Shown here one piece after another: positions 17,259 to 26,755 of a DNA stretch of 55,046 nt. Origin of the DNA: Planctomycetaceae bacterium (GTDB lineage: Bacteria > Planctomycetota > Planctomycetia > Pirellulales > UBA1268); NCBI GenBank assembly GCA_011523305.1, contig WTHB01000021.1, positions 67,656 to 122,701 on the forward strand, read 5' to 3'. Numbering within the stretch: the stretch's first letter is position 1; every line of letters starts with the position of its first letter. The notes under the pieces are model-generated. The model saw nothing but the letters and a program-made list of their open reading frames with translations, was not told the DNA's origin and did no database searches. A program made the translations under genes and the position numbers.

Positions 17259-18701
17259 CTAGCCGAGCAGGGCCTGCACCGGCTGTGCCGGTTCGACACC
17301 GGTGAGCCTGGTGTCGAGGCCTTGGTAGGGAACCGTAAACCGGTTGTGATCGATCCCTAACAGGTGCAGCATCGTGGCGTGCAGGTCACGAACGTGCACC
17401 ACATCCTCAATGGCGTGGTACCCGAACTCATCGGTCGCTCCGTGGGTGATGCCCCCTTTGATGCCGCCGCCAGCCAGCACCATGCTGAAGCCCTTGATGT
17501 GATGGTCCCGGCCGATGCCTTTTTTCTGTCCCTGTCCCATCGGTGTCCGGCCGAACTCACCGCCGATCACCACGAGAGTTTCGTTGAGCAAGCCCCGGCG
17601 TTCCAAATCGAGCACCAGCCCTGCGGCCGCTCGATCGGTGGGCGGACAGATCTCGTCCATGAAGGGCTCAATGCCGCCGTGATGATCCCAGTCACTGTGG
17701 TAGAGATGCACAAACCGGACGCCCCGCTCAACGAGCCGCCGGGCCATCAGGCAGTTGGTACCGACGGTTGTCTTTCCAGGCTCTGCGCCGTAGAGGGCCA
17801 GCGTCTCAGCGGTTTCCCCAGAAAGATCGGCCAACTGCGGCACACTGGTCTGCATACGGAAGGCGAGTTCATATTGGCGGATGCGGGTGGCCACGTCAGG
17901 ATCACGAAGGCTTTTCAGCCGATGGTGCTCGAGGGCGGCCACTGTTTCGATCAGATCGTGCTGATGGGCTGCCGTGACACCGGGAGGATTGCCAACGTAG
18001 TGCACCGGGGAGCCACTCGTCGCGAACTCAACGCCTTGGAACTGACCGGGGAGAAACCCCGAGTGCCACTGCCGGGCAGCAATGGGCTGCGGGTTACGAC
18101 CCATCTTGCTGGTCATCACGACGAAGCCGGGGAGATCGTCCGCCTCACAGCCCAGCCCATAGGTCACCCATGCCCCCATGCTTGGGCGTCCTGAAAGCGC
18201 TGTGCCGCAATTCATGAAGGTATGAGCCGGGTCGTGGTTGATCTGTTCGGTCACCATGCTGCGGACAATCGCATAGCGGTCAGCCAGGCTGCCGAGACGA
18301 GGGAAGTAATCGCTGACCTCGGCCCCACATTCGCCGTACCGCTGAAAGGGCTTCCGCGGACCAAGACAGAGCAACTCTTTCCCCTGCAACTGGGCAATCG
18401 GCTGGCCAGCCGTCACACTTTCAGGCATCGGTTTGCCATCCAGTTCCGCAAGCAGCGGCTTGTGGTCGAAGGTCTCCAAATGGCTTGGCCCCCCGGCCAG
18501 ACAAAGGAAGATCACTGCCTTGGCCCGCGGAGCATGGTGCAGCGGGTTGATAGCCCCGGACGGGCCTGACATGGCAGCTGGGCGACCGGTCGTGGCAGCC
18601 AAGGCGTCGCGGGCCAGCAGCCCGGAGAGGGCGGCCCCGCCGAGGTTCAGGCCACTGCGGGCCAGGAACGTCCGTCGCTGGATCTGGAGATTGGGCTGCA
18701 T
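17259..18701 (-). CDS. DUF1501 family protein with Tat signal
   Basis: A 480-aa protein of DUF1501, a sulfatase-like alkaline-phosphatase-superfamily group expanded in planctomycetes and paired with DUF1549/DUF1553 cytochromes. The N terminus 'QRRTFLARSGLNLGGAAL' is a twin-arginine signal, so it is probably folded in the cytoplasm and exported. 'FLCLAGGPSHLETFDHKP' is the family start. 'VIGGEFGRTPMGQG', 'GRDHHIKGFSMVLAGGG' and 'VRDLHATMLHLLGID' are its C-terminal conserved blocks. The biochemical function is not established. It lies 75 bp downstream of its PSCyt1 partner and upstream of the propeller-cytochrome gene. Confidence 0.92.
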   Translation of the reverse strand: MQPNLQIQRRTFLARSGLNLGGAALSGLLARDALAATTGRPAAMSGPSGAINPLHHAPRAKAVIFLCLAGGPSHLETFDHKPLLAELDGKPMPESVTAGQPIAQLQGKELLCLGPRKPFQRYGECGAEVSDYFPRLGSLADRYAIVRSMVTEQINHDPAHTFMNCGTALSGRPSMGAWVTYGLGCEADDLPGFVVMTSKMGRNPQPIAARQWHSGFLPGQFQGVEFATSGSPVHYVGNPPGVTAAHQHDLIETVAALEHHRLKSLRDPDVATRIRQYELAFRMQTSVPQLADLSGETAETLALYGAEPGKTTVGTNCLMARRLVERGVRFVHLYHSDWDHHGGIEPFMDEICPPTDRAAAGLVLDLERRGLLNETLVVIGGEFGRTPMGQGQKKGIGRDHHIKGFSMVLAGGGIKGGITHGATDEFGYHAIEDVVHVRDLHATMLHLLGIDHNRFTVPYQGLDTRLTGVEPAQPVQALLG

Positions 18702-18776
18702 CGTTTCTCGCTGTTCTGCTCGTGTGAGGCTGTCTGTGTGGAGTCGTCTGTGGTTGGCGGGGTGACAGGCGTGGGG

Positions 18777-21311
18777 TCAGTAGCGACCGATGGCTTCCCG
18801 CAGGTTCAGCACGGCCCGGGCGGTGGCTGTCCAGGCAGCCAGTTCGGTGGGGTCGAGTGTTTCATCCCGAGATGCGATGCCGACCTGGAGCAACGCAGTA
18901 GCTGCCTCGGGGTCGGCGTGATAGTCCTGCCGCCGCCGGTGCAGCAGGTCGCCCAGCAGGGCCTGCTCGGTCGCATCGGGTGGACGGGAAACGGCCAGCC
19001 TCCAAAGTCTGGTGAGCCGGGTGGTGTCGTCGGCGTTTTCGGCTAGCACCCGCTCGGCAAGTTTGCGGGCGGCTTCCACAAACGTCGGGTCATTGAGCAG
19101 CACCAGTGCCGCTTTGGGCGTGTTGGACCGCATCCGCACTGCCGTGCATTCCTCCCGTGTCGGCGCGTCGAAGGCCAGCAACTGAGGGTGCAGGAACATC
19201 CGCTGCCAGTGCACGTAGAGGCCCCGTCGCCACTGCTGCTGGTTGTTGTCCTGCTTGTAGGTTCGTTTGGGAAAGTTCAGGTGCTGGTAATAGCCGGCCG
19301 GCTGGTATGGATGCACACTCAAGCCCCCGAGTTGTTCAACCAACAGGCCACTCGCTGCCAGCGTGGCATCGCGGACGCCCTCAGCCGGATATCGCCACCG
19401 GCCCTGACGAGCCAGCAGGCGATTATCAGGATCGTGGGCCAGCAGTTCGGTGGAGACGTTCGAGGTCATCCGGTAGGCCTCGCTGGTGACGATTGCGCGG
19501 ATCAACTGCCGGAGATCCCAGCCTTGGTCAACCAGTTCCAATGCCAAGCGGTCGAGCAGTTCCGGATGGTCAGGCGGCTCTCCCTGACCGCCAAAGTCAT
19601 CTGCGGATCGACAGAGCCCGGCTCCAAAGAACAACGCCCAGATCCGATTGGCCGTCACCCGGGCGGTCAACTCACCGATGCCACCCTCTGCCACCGGCGT
19701 CACCAGCCAGCGGGCCAAGTCGGCCCGGTTGGCTCGGCCGGCTGTCTTCAGCTCGCCGAGAAATGCCGGAATGGCCGGCTCGACCACTGGCCCATTCTCA
19801 TTCATCCAGTCGCCCCGGGGTAGCACCCGTACCGTTCTCGGCTCGGCCAGTTGCCGGGTCACCATCAGCCGCCGGGTGAGCCCCTCCCGCTGCTTTTCCA
19901 ATGCGGCCAGTTGCTTGCGATCCTTGGTGACAGATGCTGGTTCTGGTGGCGAGGCAGCCGCCTCGGATGCAGTTGCACTGGCTTCCGAGCCCTTCGCTGC
20001 CAAGGGTTGTGGACGGGGTGGAAGCCGTTGTCGGATCGTGCTGATTTCGGCATCAATCGCCGCCGCCCGCTCGCGGTCGAACGGACCAATCACTGACTGC
20101 TCGGGCGCGCGAGTCGTCGGAAGCTTGTTGGGGGCACCACCAAACCCTGCCTTGCCCATGTGCTTCTCATCGTCAATGTCTGCGAAGAAGGCGCCGAGGG
20201 CGTAGAAGTCATGGCTCGTGTATGGGTCGTACTTATGGTCATGACACTGCGCGCAGCCGACCGTGGCCCCGAGCCAGACTCCGGAAACGTTGCGGATGCG
20301 ATCAGCCTGATAGATTGCCCGGTACTCCTTGACTTGCAGTCCACCTTCATGGGTCGTCTGGAGCAGGCGGTTGTAGGCGGCAGCCAGCACGCGATCATCC
20401 GGGTGTTCATCCGCTGCCGGCTCGATCAGGTCGCCGGCCAGTTGCAGCAACGTGAACCGGTCAAACGGGAGGTTGTCATGGAAGGCGTCGATGACCCAGT
20501 CACGGTATGGTGAGGCGTTGTGTGTCTGATCGCCGTGATAGCCGACGGTGTCGGCGTAGCGGACCAGATCGAGCCACCAGGCGGCCATTCGCTCCGCATG
20601 CCGGGGAGATGTCAGCAGTCGATCGACCAGCTGCTCGTAGCGGTCAGCAGTAATGTCGGCGAGATAGGCATCAACCTCTTCCGGTGTCGGCGGCAGTCCG
20701 GTCAGATCGAAGGTGACCCGCCGCACAAGGGTGATCGGGTCGGTTGCCGCTGCTGGTCCCAATCCTTCTGCCGCAAGGTCGGCGAGAATGAACCGGTCGA
20801 TCCAGTTTTTTGACCACCGTTCGTCAGTTCCCTTCGGTAGCGGGTGCCGCTGGGGTGGTACGTAGGCCCAGTGCGGCTGGTAGGCGGCTCCCTCTGCGAT
20901 CCAGCGGGTGAGCAAGTCTTTCTGCGCGGCAGTGAGCACATGGTTGCTCTCTGGCGGCGGCATGATGAGATCCGGATCGGTCTCGTTGATGCGAGCGACC
21001 AGTTCACTCTCTGCCGGGCTTCCCGGCACGATCGCCCGCAGCCCGCTGTCCAAGTCAGCAACGGCGGCAGGCTGTTCATCGAGCCGCAGGCCCGCCTGGC
21101 GGTCATGCTCATCCGGTCCGTGGCAGGCAATGCAGTTGTGCGACAGGATCGGACGGATGTCGTGGTTGAAAGAGATCGCCGTCGGCTGAGCCCCGTTCGC
21201 CACGCCAGACCAGATAGCAACGAAAGCCATGGGCAGCCAGAACAGCCAGCCATGGCGAGGGGGGAATCGGCTGGGGCCAGGCCGGAGGGAAAAACTGCGG
21301 CAACAAATCAT
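18777..21311 (-). CDS. PSCyt1/DUF1549/DUF1553 extracellular cytochrome protein
   Basis: An exported protein of about 844 aa. After the signal peptide ('WLFWLPMAFVAIWSGVANGA') comes the planctomycete-type cytochrome c domain with haem motif CIACH in 'ILSHNCIACHGPDEHDR'. DUF1549 follows ('FDLTGLPPTPEEVDAYL', 'HAERMAAWWLDLVRYADT', 'VGCAQCHDHKYDP', which holds a second CxxCH), then a charged linker (about 390-470) and DUF1553 ('NRIWALFFGAGLCRS', 'VRDATLAASGLL', 'REECTAVRMRSNTPKAAL'). The reading frame is open to 21386; I chose ATG 21311 because it puts the hydrophobic core at normal signal-peptide distance. No start has a good Shine-Dalgarno, so the start is uncertain. First gene of the cluster with DUF1501 and the propeller-cytochrome. 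Confidence 0.88.
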   Translation of the reverse strand: MICCRSFSLRPGPSRFPPRHGWLFWLPMAFVAIWSGVANGAQPTAISFNHDIRPILSHNCIACHGPDEHDRQAGLRLDEQPAAVADLDSGLRAIVPGSPAESELVARINETDPDLIMPPPESNHVLTAAQKDLLTRWIAEGAAYQPHWAYVPPQRHPLPKGTDERWSKNWIDRFILADLAAEGLGPAAATDPITLVRRVTFDLTGLPPTPEEVDAYLADITADRYEQLVDRLLTSPRHAERMAAWWLDLVRYADTVGYHGDQTHNASPYRDWVIDAFHDNLPFDRFTLLQLAGDLIEPAADEHPDDRVLAAAYNRLLQTTHEGGLQVKEYRAIYQADRIRNVSGVWLGATVGCAQCHDHKYDPYTSHDFYALGAFFADIDDEKHMGKAGFGGAPNKLPTTRAPEQSVIGPFDRERAAAIDAEISTIRQRLPPRPQPLAAKGSEASATASEAAASPPEPASVTKDRKQLAALEKQREGLTRRLMVTRQLAEPRTVRVLPRGDWMNENGPVVEPAIPAFLGELKTAGRANRADLARWLVTPVAEGGIGELTARVTANRIWALFFGAGLCRSADDFGGQGEPPDHPELLDRLALELVDQGWDLRQLIRAIVTSEAYRMTSNVSTELLAHDPDNRLLARQGRWRYPAEGVRDATLAASGLLVEQLGGLSVHPYQPAGYYQHLNFPKRTYKQDNNQQQWRRGLYVHWQRMFLHPQLLAFDAPTREECTAVRMRSNTPKAALVLLNDPTFVEAARKLAERVLAENADDTTRLTRLWRLAVSRPPDATEQALLGDLLHRRRQDYHADPEAATALLQVGIASRDETLDPTELAAWTATARAVLNLREAIGRY

Positions 21312-21414
21312 GGGACTGTCTGTTCGCAGGTCGGGGCTCTTTTCGCCCATCAGGAATGTTCGGTTGGGGCTAGCTTGCTTGAACATCGTAATGTCGGGCG
21401 GCGGCCCTGCTTAT

Positions 21415-21428
21415 TAACTGATCAGTTA
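21415..21428. promoter_or_regulatory. Perfect 14-bp palindrome in a divergent promoter region
   Basis: TAACTGATCAGTTA is a perfect palindrome in the 240-bp AT-richer gap between the divergent PSCyt1 and ppdK genes. A TATAAA overlaps its right edge. Size, symmetry and place suit an operator for a dimeric regulator controlling either gene; no experiment or second copy supports this. Confidence 0.4.
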
Positions 21429-21627
21429 TAAAATGAGCTTTGCTGGACTTACGGACGAGAAAAATGGCGGTTGACGCTTTTGCCCACCGGGGCCCGCGAG
21501 GCTGCTGGGGCTCGTTGACGCCCCCTCGTTTCGCCCGTAGATTCTCATTCCGAAGACAGAAAAGCATCGTCGTGCAGCCCAGTTTCTGCACGGCTCCCCC
21601 CCCGACCAGGAAAGGTTCCGACACCCG

Positions 21628-24408
21628 ATGGCCAAGAAGCTCGCAAAGAAGAAGTCCGCTAAGAAAAATACTGCTCGAAAGGCAGGCGGATCAAAGAATT
21701 CGGGCCGGATGATCTATTTTTTTGGTCAGTCGAAGTGCGACGGTGACGGCACGATGCGGGACCTGCTCGGCGGCAAGGGCGCCAATCTTGCCCAGATGAC
21801 CAAAATTGGCCTGCCGGTCCCCCCGGGCTTTACGATCACAACCCAAGTCTGCATCGATTATTACACGAATGGCAGCAAATTTCCTGCGGGCCTGGAAGAC
21901 CAAATCGCCAAGTACCTCAAGGCGACCGAGAAGGAAACCGGCAAGAAGTTCGGTGATCCGTCCAACGCCCTGCTGCTGAGTGTCCGCTCCGGTGCCCGCG
22001 ACAGTATGCCGGGCATGATGGACACCATCCTCAACCTCGGTCTCAACGACGAAACCGTGGTGGGCCTTGCTGAGGCGACCGGCAACGCCCGCTTTGCCTA
22101 TGACTCGTACCGCCGCTTCATTCAGATGTACGGAGACGTGGTGATGGGCGTGCAGAAACGGCACGAAAACGAGCACGAGCCGTTTGACGAAGTGATGGAC
22201 GGCCTCAAACATCAGCTTGGCATTGAGAACGACACCGATCTCTCAGAAGAAGCGCTCCGCGAACTCATCAAGCGGTACTTCCGTTTGATCAAGGAGCGAA
22301 CCGGCAAGAACTTCCCGCAGGATCCCTTCAAGCAACTGATCGGTGCGGTGGGTGCGGTCTTCGGTAGCTGGATGAACGAGCGAGCGATTCTCTACCGTCG
22401 CAAGTACAAGATTCCGGATGAGTGGGGCACCGCCGTCAACGTGCAGAGTATGGTCTTCGGCAACATGGGCGATGACTGCGGCACCGGAGTGGCCTTCACC
22501 CGTGACCCGGCGACAGGCGAGGACATCTTCTACGGTGAATACCTCGTCAATGCCCAGGGCGAAGACGTCGTGGCGGGCGTTCGCACGCCGCTGCCCGTGA
22601 CTGAAATGGCCCACGACCCAGTCTTTGCCAACACCTACAAGCAGTTGGAAAAGGTGCGGGAACGGCTGGAGAAGAAGTTTGGCGATGTCCAAGACTTCGA
22701 GTTCACAATCGAAAAGAAAAAGCTCTACATGCTGCAGACCCGGAACGGCAAACGGACGGCACTGGCCTATGTCAAAATTGCCCACGACATGGTCAAGCAG
22801 AAGCTGATGAAGCCTGCTCATGCCATCAAGAGCGCCGACCCTGACGCTCTGTCGCAGTTGCTCGCCCCGATTTTTGATCACAAGGCCTACGCCGCCGCCA
22901 AGAAAGAAGGCCGTCTGCTGACTGCTGGGCTGCCGGCTGGCCCGGGTGCTGCCGCTGGCCAGTTGGTTTTCACAGCTGCCAAGGCCGAGGCCCTTGCGGA
23001 AGCAGGTGAACGCGTGGTGCTGGCACGCATTGAGACCAGCCCCGAGGATCTGCGGGGCATGATTGCCGCTGAGGGCATTCTCACCAGCCGTGGTGGTGTC
23101 TCCAGTCATGCCGCCCTGGTTGCTCGCCAGATGGGCAAGGTCTGCGTGGCCGGAGCTGGTGAAATCGTGATCGACTACGCCAAGGGAACGCTTACTTGTG
23201 GTGGCCACACGCTGAAGGAAGGCGATGCCATTTCCATCAATGGCAGTAACGGCGAGGTCTTCGCCGGCAGCATTGAAACCGCTGACAGCGAGCTGAAGCA
23301 GGTACTGGTCAGCAAGACAATGAAGCCGAAGAACTCGGAGGTGTTCCAGTACTACGACTTCATCATGAAGTTGGCCGACAAGCATCGCAAACTCGGGCTG
23401 CGGACCAACGCCGACACGCCCGAACAGGTCAAGCAGGCGATCGCCTTTGGTGCTGAGGGCATTGGCCTGACGCGGACCGAGCACATGTTCTTCGAAGGCG
23501 ACCGGATCGACGCGATGCGAGAGATGATTCTCGCCGAGACGGAAGAGGCTCGTCGGGCGGCGCTCGACAAATTGTTGCCGTACCAGCGGGATGACTTTGA
23601 GGGCATCTTCCGTGCCCTTGAGGGGCGACCGGCAACCATCCGGCTGCTCGATCCGCCACTCCATGAGTTCGTGCCGCATGACGAGAAATCGCAGGCCGCC
23701 CTCGCCAAGAAGTTGAAGCTGAAGCCCGATGTGGTGGCCAAGCGGGTTGCCTCGCTCCACGAATTCAACCCTATGCTGGGTCATCGGGGCTGCCGGCTCG
23801 GCATCAGTTATCCGGAAATCTCAGCCATGCAGGCTCGGGCGATCTTCGAAGCCGCCGCCAAGGTCCAGAAGGCGGGCATCAAGGTTCATCCTGAGATCAT
23901 GGTGCCGCTGGTGGGCTTCAAGAAGGAACTCGATAACCAGGTTGCCCTGGTGCACGAGGTTGCCAAGCAGGTCCAGAAGGAAACCGGCCAGAAGATCAAG
24001 TATCTCGTCGGCACGATGATCGAAATTCCCCGCGGTGCCCTCACGGCGGATGAGATTGCCGAGACGGCTGAGTTCTTCTCCTTTGGTACGAACGATCTCA
24101 CCCAAACGACCCTCGGCATGAGCCGGGACGACATGGGATCGTTCCTGGCGAAGTACACCGAAGAAGGCATTTTCAAGGCAAATCCGTTTGCGTCGATCGA
24201 TGTCTCCGGCGTGGGGCAACTGATGAAAATTGCCGTCAAGAAGGGACGGAGCACCCGCGAAAAGATCAAGCTCGGCATCTGTGGCGAGCATGGCGGTGAT
24301 CCGCACTCGGTTCACTTCTGCCACGAGATCGGTCTCGATTACGTGAGCTGCTCACCCTTCCGTGTACCGGTCGCACGGCTCGCCGCAGCTCAGGCTGCCC
24401 TGAAGTAA
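21628..24408 (+). CDS. ppdK: Pyruvate, phosphate dikinase
   Basis: A 926-aa cytoplasmic enzyme interconverting pyruvate + ATP + Pi and PEP + AMP + PPi. The ATP-grasp domain opens with '[20 protein letters not shown]' and contains '[20 protein letters not shown]'. The phosphohistidine domain has '[18 protein letters not shown]' with the catalytic His. The PEP/pyruvate TIM barrel shows '[14 protein letters not shown]', '[13 protein letters not shown]' and '[10 protein letters not shown]' with the catalytic Cys. An unusual Lys/Ala-rich extension of about 27 residues precedes the normal start ('MIYFFGQSK', M28). An internal start there (21709) lacks a ribosome site, whereas 21628 has AGGAAAGG upstream. 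An SLC13 transporter gene follows 42 bp later. Confidence 0.96.
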   Translation: MAKKLAKKKSAKKNTARKAGGSKNSGRMIYFFGQSKCDGDGTMRDLLGGKGANLAQMTKIGLPVPPGFTITTQVCIDYYTNGSKFPAGLEDQIAKYLKATEKETGKKFGDPSNALLLSVRSGARDSMPGMMDTILNLGLNDETVVGLAEATGNARFAYDSYRRFIQMYGDVVMGVQKRHENEHEPFDEVMDGLKHQLGIENDTDLSEEALRELIKRYFRLIKERTGKNFPQDPFKQLIGAVGAVFGSWMNERAILYRRKYKIPDEWGTAVNVQSMVFGNMGDDCGTGVAFTRDPATGEDIFYGEYLVNAQGEDVVAGVRTPLPVTEMAHDPVFANTYKQLEKVRERLEKKFGDVQDFEFTIEKKKLYMLQTRNGKRTALAYVKIAHDMVKQKLMKPAHAIKSADPDALSQLLAPIFDHKAYAAAKKEGRLLTAGLPAGPGAAAGQLVFTAAKAEALAEAGERVVLARIETSPEDLRGMIAAEGILTSRGGVSSHAALVARQMGKVCVAGAGEIVIDYAKGTLTCGGHTLKEGDAISINGSNGEVFAGSIETADSELKQVLVSKTMKPKNSEVFQYYDFIMKLADKHRKLGLRTNADTPEQVKQAIAFGAEGIGLTRTEHMFFEGDRIDAMREMILAETEEARRAALDKLLPYQRDDFEGIFRALEGRPATIRLLDPPLHEFVPHDEKSQAALAKKLKLKPDVVAKRVASLHEFNPMLGHRGCRLGISYPEISAMQARAIFEAAAKVQKAGIKVHPEIMVPLVGFKKELDNQVALVHEVAKQVQKETGQKIKYLVGTMIEIPRGALTADEIAETAEFFSFGTNDLTQTTLGMSRDDMGSFLAKYTEEGIFKANPFASIDVSGVGQLMKIAVKKGRSTREKIKLGICGEHGGDPHSVHFCHEIGLDYVSCSPFRVPVARLAAAQAALK

Positions 24409-24450
24409 CCTGCTGACGTCGGCCCAGCCGACGCACCTTCAGGTGTTAGT

Positions 24451-25881
24451 ATGGAACTCAGTTACGAAGCCACCGCCCTGGCCTGGATTCTGGCCGGGGT
24501 GGTGGTGCTCTGGGTCACCGAGGCACTGCCCCTGCCCGTCTCCGCATTGCTGGCGGCAGTGGCCTGTGTGATCGGTGGCGTGGCTCCGGCGGCTGATGTC
24601 TTTCGACCCTTCTCGCAGCCGTTGGTGTTCTTGTTCATCGGCTCTTTCATTCTGGCGGAGGCAATCCGCATCCATTTGCTTGATCGGCGGTTGGCGTTTG
24701 CCGTGCTTGCGCTGCCCGTAGTCGGCGAGTCGCCGCTGCGGATCATGCTGGCGGTGGCGGCCATCTCGGGGGTGGTGAGTGGTTTTATCTCCAACACCGC
24801 CACCACGGCGATGATGGTGGCAATCGTGGTGGGCATGCTCGATGCTGTCACAGAAGCCGGCAATCGTTCCGGCCACCGGCCGGCTCCGGCATTTGCCACT
24901 GGGCTGCTTCTCTGCGTTGCTTTTGCCGCGTCGATCGGTGGTTTGGCAACGCCGATTGGCACGCCGCCCAATGTGATTGGGCTCGCCTTCATCGACCAGC
25001 AACTCAACGTGCAGATCAGTTTTTTCGAGTGGTGCCTCGTCGGTGGCCCGGTTGCCCTCTGTCTGATCAGCGTTGCCACCCTACTGCTGGCGGCGGCCTT
25101 TCCGGCCGGCGTTCCTCGGATCGAAGGCATGACCCGTCTGGTCGCTGACCAGCGCCGTCAGCTTGGAGCCTGGACAGTGGCGCAGCGTTCGACGGCCGCG
25201 GCGTTTGCCGTCACCGTGGTGCTCTGGGTGACGCCGGGGCTGTTGGCTCTTTTGCTTGGGGCGAAGCATCCGCTCTGCCAGTGGTTTCGGGGGCACATTC
25301 CCGAAGGTGTGGCGGCCATCCTCGGTGCGATTCTCTTGTTTGTCCTGCCGGGAAACCGGGTGGCTGGTGACAGTCGTCGCCCCCGTGTGCTCACCTGGCA
25401 GCAGGCCGCCGGGATCGACTGGGGCATCATTCTGCTCTACGGCGGTGGCATGGCACTCGGCTCACTCGCCTTTCAGACGGGCCTGGCCGAAGCGATTGGT
25501 ACTGGGTTGACCAGCTGGTTGCCGACGGGGAGTGGCACCTGGCTGCTTGTTGCTGCGGCCTCGATCGTCGCTGTGTTCACCAGTGAATTCACCAGCAATA
25601 CGGCCAGCGCCAACATGGTGGTGCCGGTCGCCATCGCCCTGGCCATTGCCGCCGGTGGTGACCCCCTTGCGACAGCCATCGCGGCCACACTCGCCGCCAG
25701 CCTCGGCTTCATGATGCCGGTCAGCACCCCCTGCAACGCCATCGTCTACGGCACTGGCCGCGTCCCGTTGCGGGCGATGATGAAGGCTGGGGTGCTGCTC
25801 GATGTGGTCGGTGCGGCGGTCATCACCGCCATTGTCCTGACACTGGCACCACGGGTCTTTGGGGTTCACGTCCCTGGGTAG
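24451..25881 (+). CDS. SLC13/DASS-family anion transporter
   Basis: A 476-aa inner-membrane protein with about 11-12 hydrophobic helices. Both substrate/sodium motifs of the divalent-anion:Na+ symporter family are present: 'GFISNTATTAMM' (about 111-122) with 'SIGGLATPIGTPPN', and the second repeat 'TSNTASANMVVPV' (about 380) with 'MPVSTPCNAIVYGTG'. Relatives carry dicarboxylates (succinate, malate), citrate or sulfate with sodium. Being 42 bp behind ppdK fits a C4-acid or pyruvate/PEP carbon context, though this is only inference. The 3' end overlaps the end of a convergent small gene by 16 bp. Confidence 0.9.
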   Translation: MELSYEATALAWILAGVVVLWVTEALPLPVSALLAAVACVIGGVAPAADVFRPFSQPLVFLFIGSFILAEAIRIHLLDRRLAFAVLALPVVGESPLRIMLAVAAISGVVSGFISNTATTAMMVAIVVGMLDAVTEAGNRSGHRPAPAFATGLLLCVAFAASIGGLATPIGTPPNVIGLAFIDQQLNVQISFFEWCLVGGPVALCLISVATLLLAAAFPAGVPRIEGMTRLVADQRRQLGAWTVAQRSTAAAFAVTVVLWVTPGLLALLLGAKHPLCQWFRGHIPEGVAAILGAILLFVLPGNRVAGDSRRPRVLTWQQAAGIDWGIILLYGGGMALGSLAFQTGLAEAIGTGLTSWLPTGSGTWLLVAAASIVAVFTSEFTSNTASANMVVPVAIALAIAAGGDPLATAIAATLAASLGFMMPVSTPCNAIVYGTGRVPLRAMMKAGVLLDVVGAAVITAIVLTLAPRVFGVHVPG

Positions 25882-26276
25882 AGCGGCATGCCGCAGTGGT
25901 GGCAGTGCGGCACTGACAGCGGCCGGGGCGAGGGCATGAAGCCCTTCCGCCAGCCATGGAACCGTGGGAATGCCGGTGGCAGGTCGATGCAGTGTTCGCG
26001 GGCCTCTTGCCGAGCCTGCAGTTGGCCACAAGGGTCGGCATGAAAGAGCGTGGGCGGCGGACAGCAGGGGCGGTTGCAGCAGGGATTGGCAACATTGCCA
26101 TGCCAGGGCGGCTGACGATCAGCCTGGCAGTCGCAGGCAGCGGGCCTTACCACTGATGGCACGACCACTTCTCCGGCAGTCCCAGTCGTAGCACCAAAAA
26201 CACCAGCAACAGCCACAAACGCGGGAAACCAGATCCACGCGTGGCGGTAGCGGTGGGCACATGGCGTTGTATTCAT
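25866..26276 (-). CDS. Small secreted Cys/His/Pro-rich protein of unknown function
   Basis: A 136-aa product from the ATG at 26276, which has GGAG 5-8 nt upstream. A membrane/signal segment at about residues 12-33 ('WIWFPAFVAVAGVFGATTG') is followed by a Cys-rich region: 'ACDCQADRQ', 'NPCCNRPCCPPP' and 'HCHHCGMPLY', eleven Cys after the signal. Clustered Cys and His suggest metal binding or disulfides after export. I recognise no family. It converges on and slightly overlaps the SLC13 gene end. The longer frame to 26603 is arginine/proline-rich and looks non-coding. Confidence 0.6.
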   Translation of the reverse strand: MNTTPCAHRYRHAWIWFPAFVAVAGVFGATTGTAGEVVVPSVVRPAACDCQADRQPPWHGNVANPCCNRPCCPPPTLFHADPCGQLQARQEAREHCIDLPPAFPRFHGWRKGFMPSPRPLSVPHCHHCGMPLYPGT

Positions 26277-26607
26277 CGCTCCATCACTCCATCCGGCCTC
26301 GAGGGGCTGGCCGGGCGACACCTGCCCTGAGCCGACACTGGTTGCTCCCACTGTTCGTGTCACCGGGAGCGCCAAGGCAGCCCGAGACGTTGGCCGCCTG
26401 CCATCGATGGGGATCGGCGCTGGCTGAGGCGGGCGTGAGTGACGCTGTGAAAGGTTGCCCCATGGCGGTTGAACCGAACGAATCGGTCGATTCCGGCGTA
26501 TGGGTGGTGCAAGTCGTGCGACTAGGGGCTTTTCAACGGAAGAATCCCGAGTGTCCAGTTGTTTTTGGGAGGCGGCCCAGTGCCGTTGCTTCAATTGCAA
26601 CAAACGC

Positions 26608-26635
26608 TTGACAACAGAAAAACAACCGCTACACT
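26608..26635 (+). promoter_or_regulatory. Sigma70-type promoter of the DUF1559 gene
   Basis: A perfect -35 TTGACA (26608-26613), a 16-bp spacer and TACACT (26630-26635) as -10 box. This is the best consensus promoter in the window. Predicted transcription start is near 26642, giving a leader of about 115 nt before the ATG at 26756. Confidence 0.65.
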
Positions 26636-26647
26636 AACGCAAGTGAG

Positions 26648-26659
26648 TTGCATATGCAA
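26648..26659. promoter_or_regulatory. 12-bp palindrome at the start of the DUF1559 leader
   Basis: TTGCATATGCAA is a perfect palindrome a few bases after the predicted transcription start. In this position a bound dimeric protein could block initiation; a short RNA hairpin is also possible. Purely positional inference. Confidence 0.4.
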
Positions 26660-26755
26660 TTTTGTTGCGTGACTTTCGGCCGGGAGACGGGCATACTGTC
26701 TTCGGGCAAGGATTTTTTCCATCGCTTATCTACTTTTTTTAAAGGACCACCTGCC

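Noticed and set aside
22243-23784. 513-codon open frame on the minus strand inside ppdK
   Set aside because: It is the antisense shadow of a conserved enzyme gene; no family motifs, no ribosome site. GC-rich third positions keep antisense frames open.
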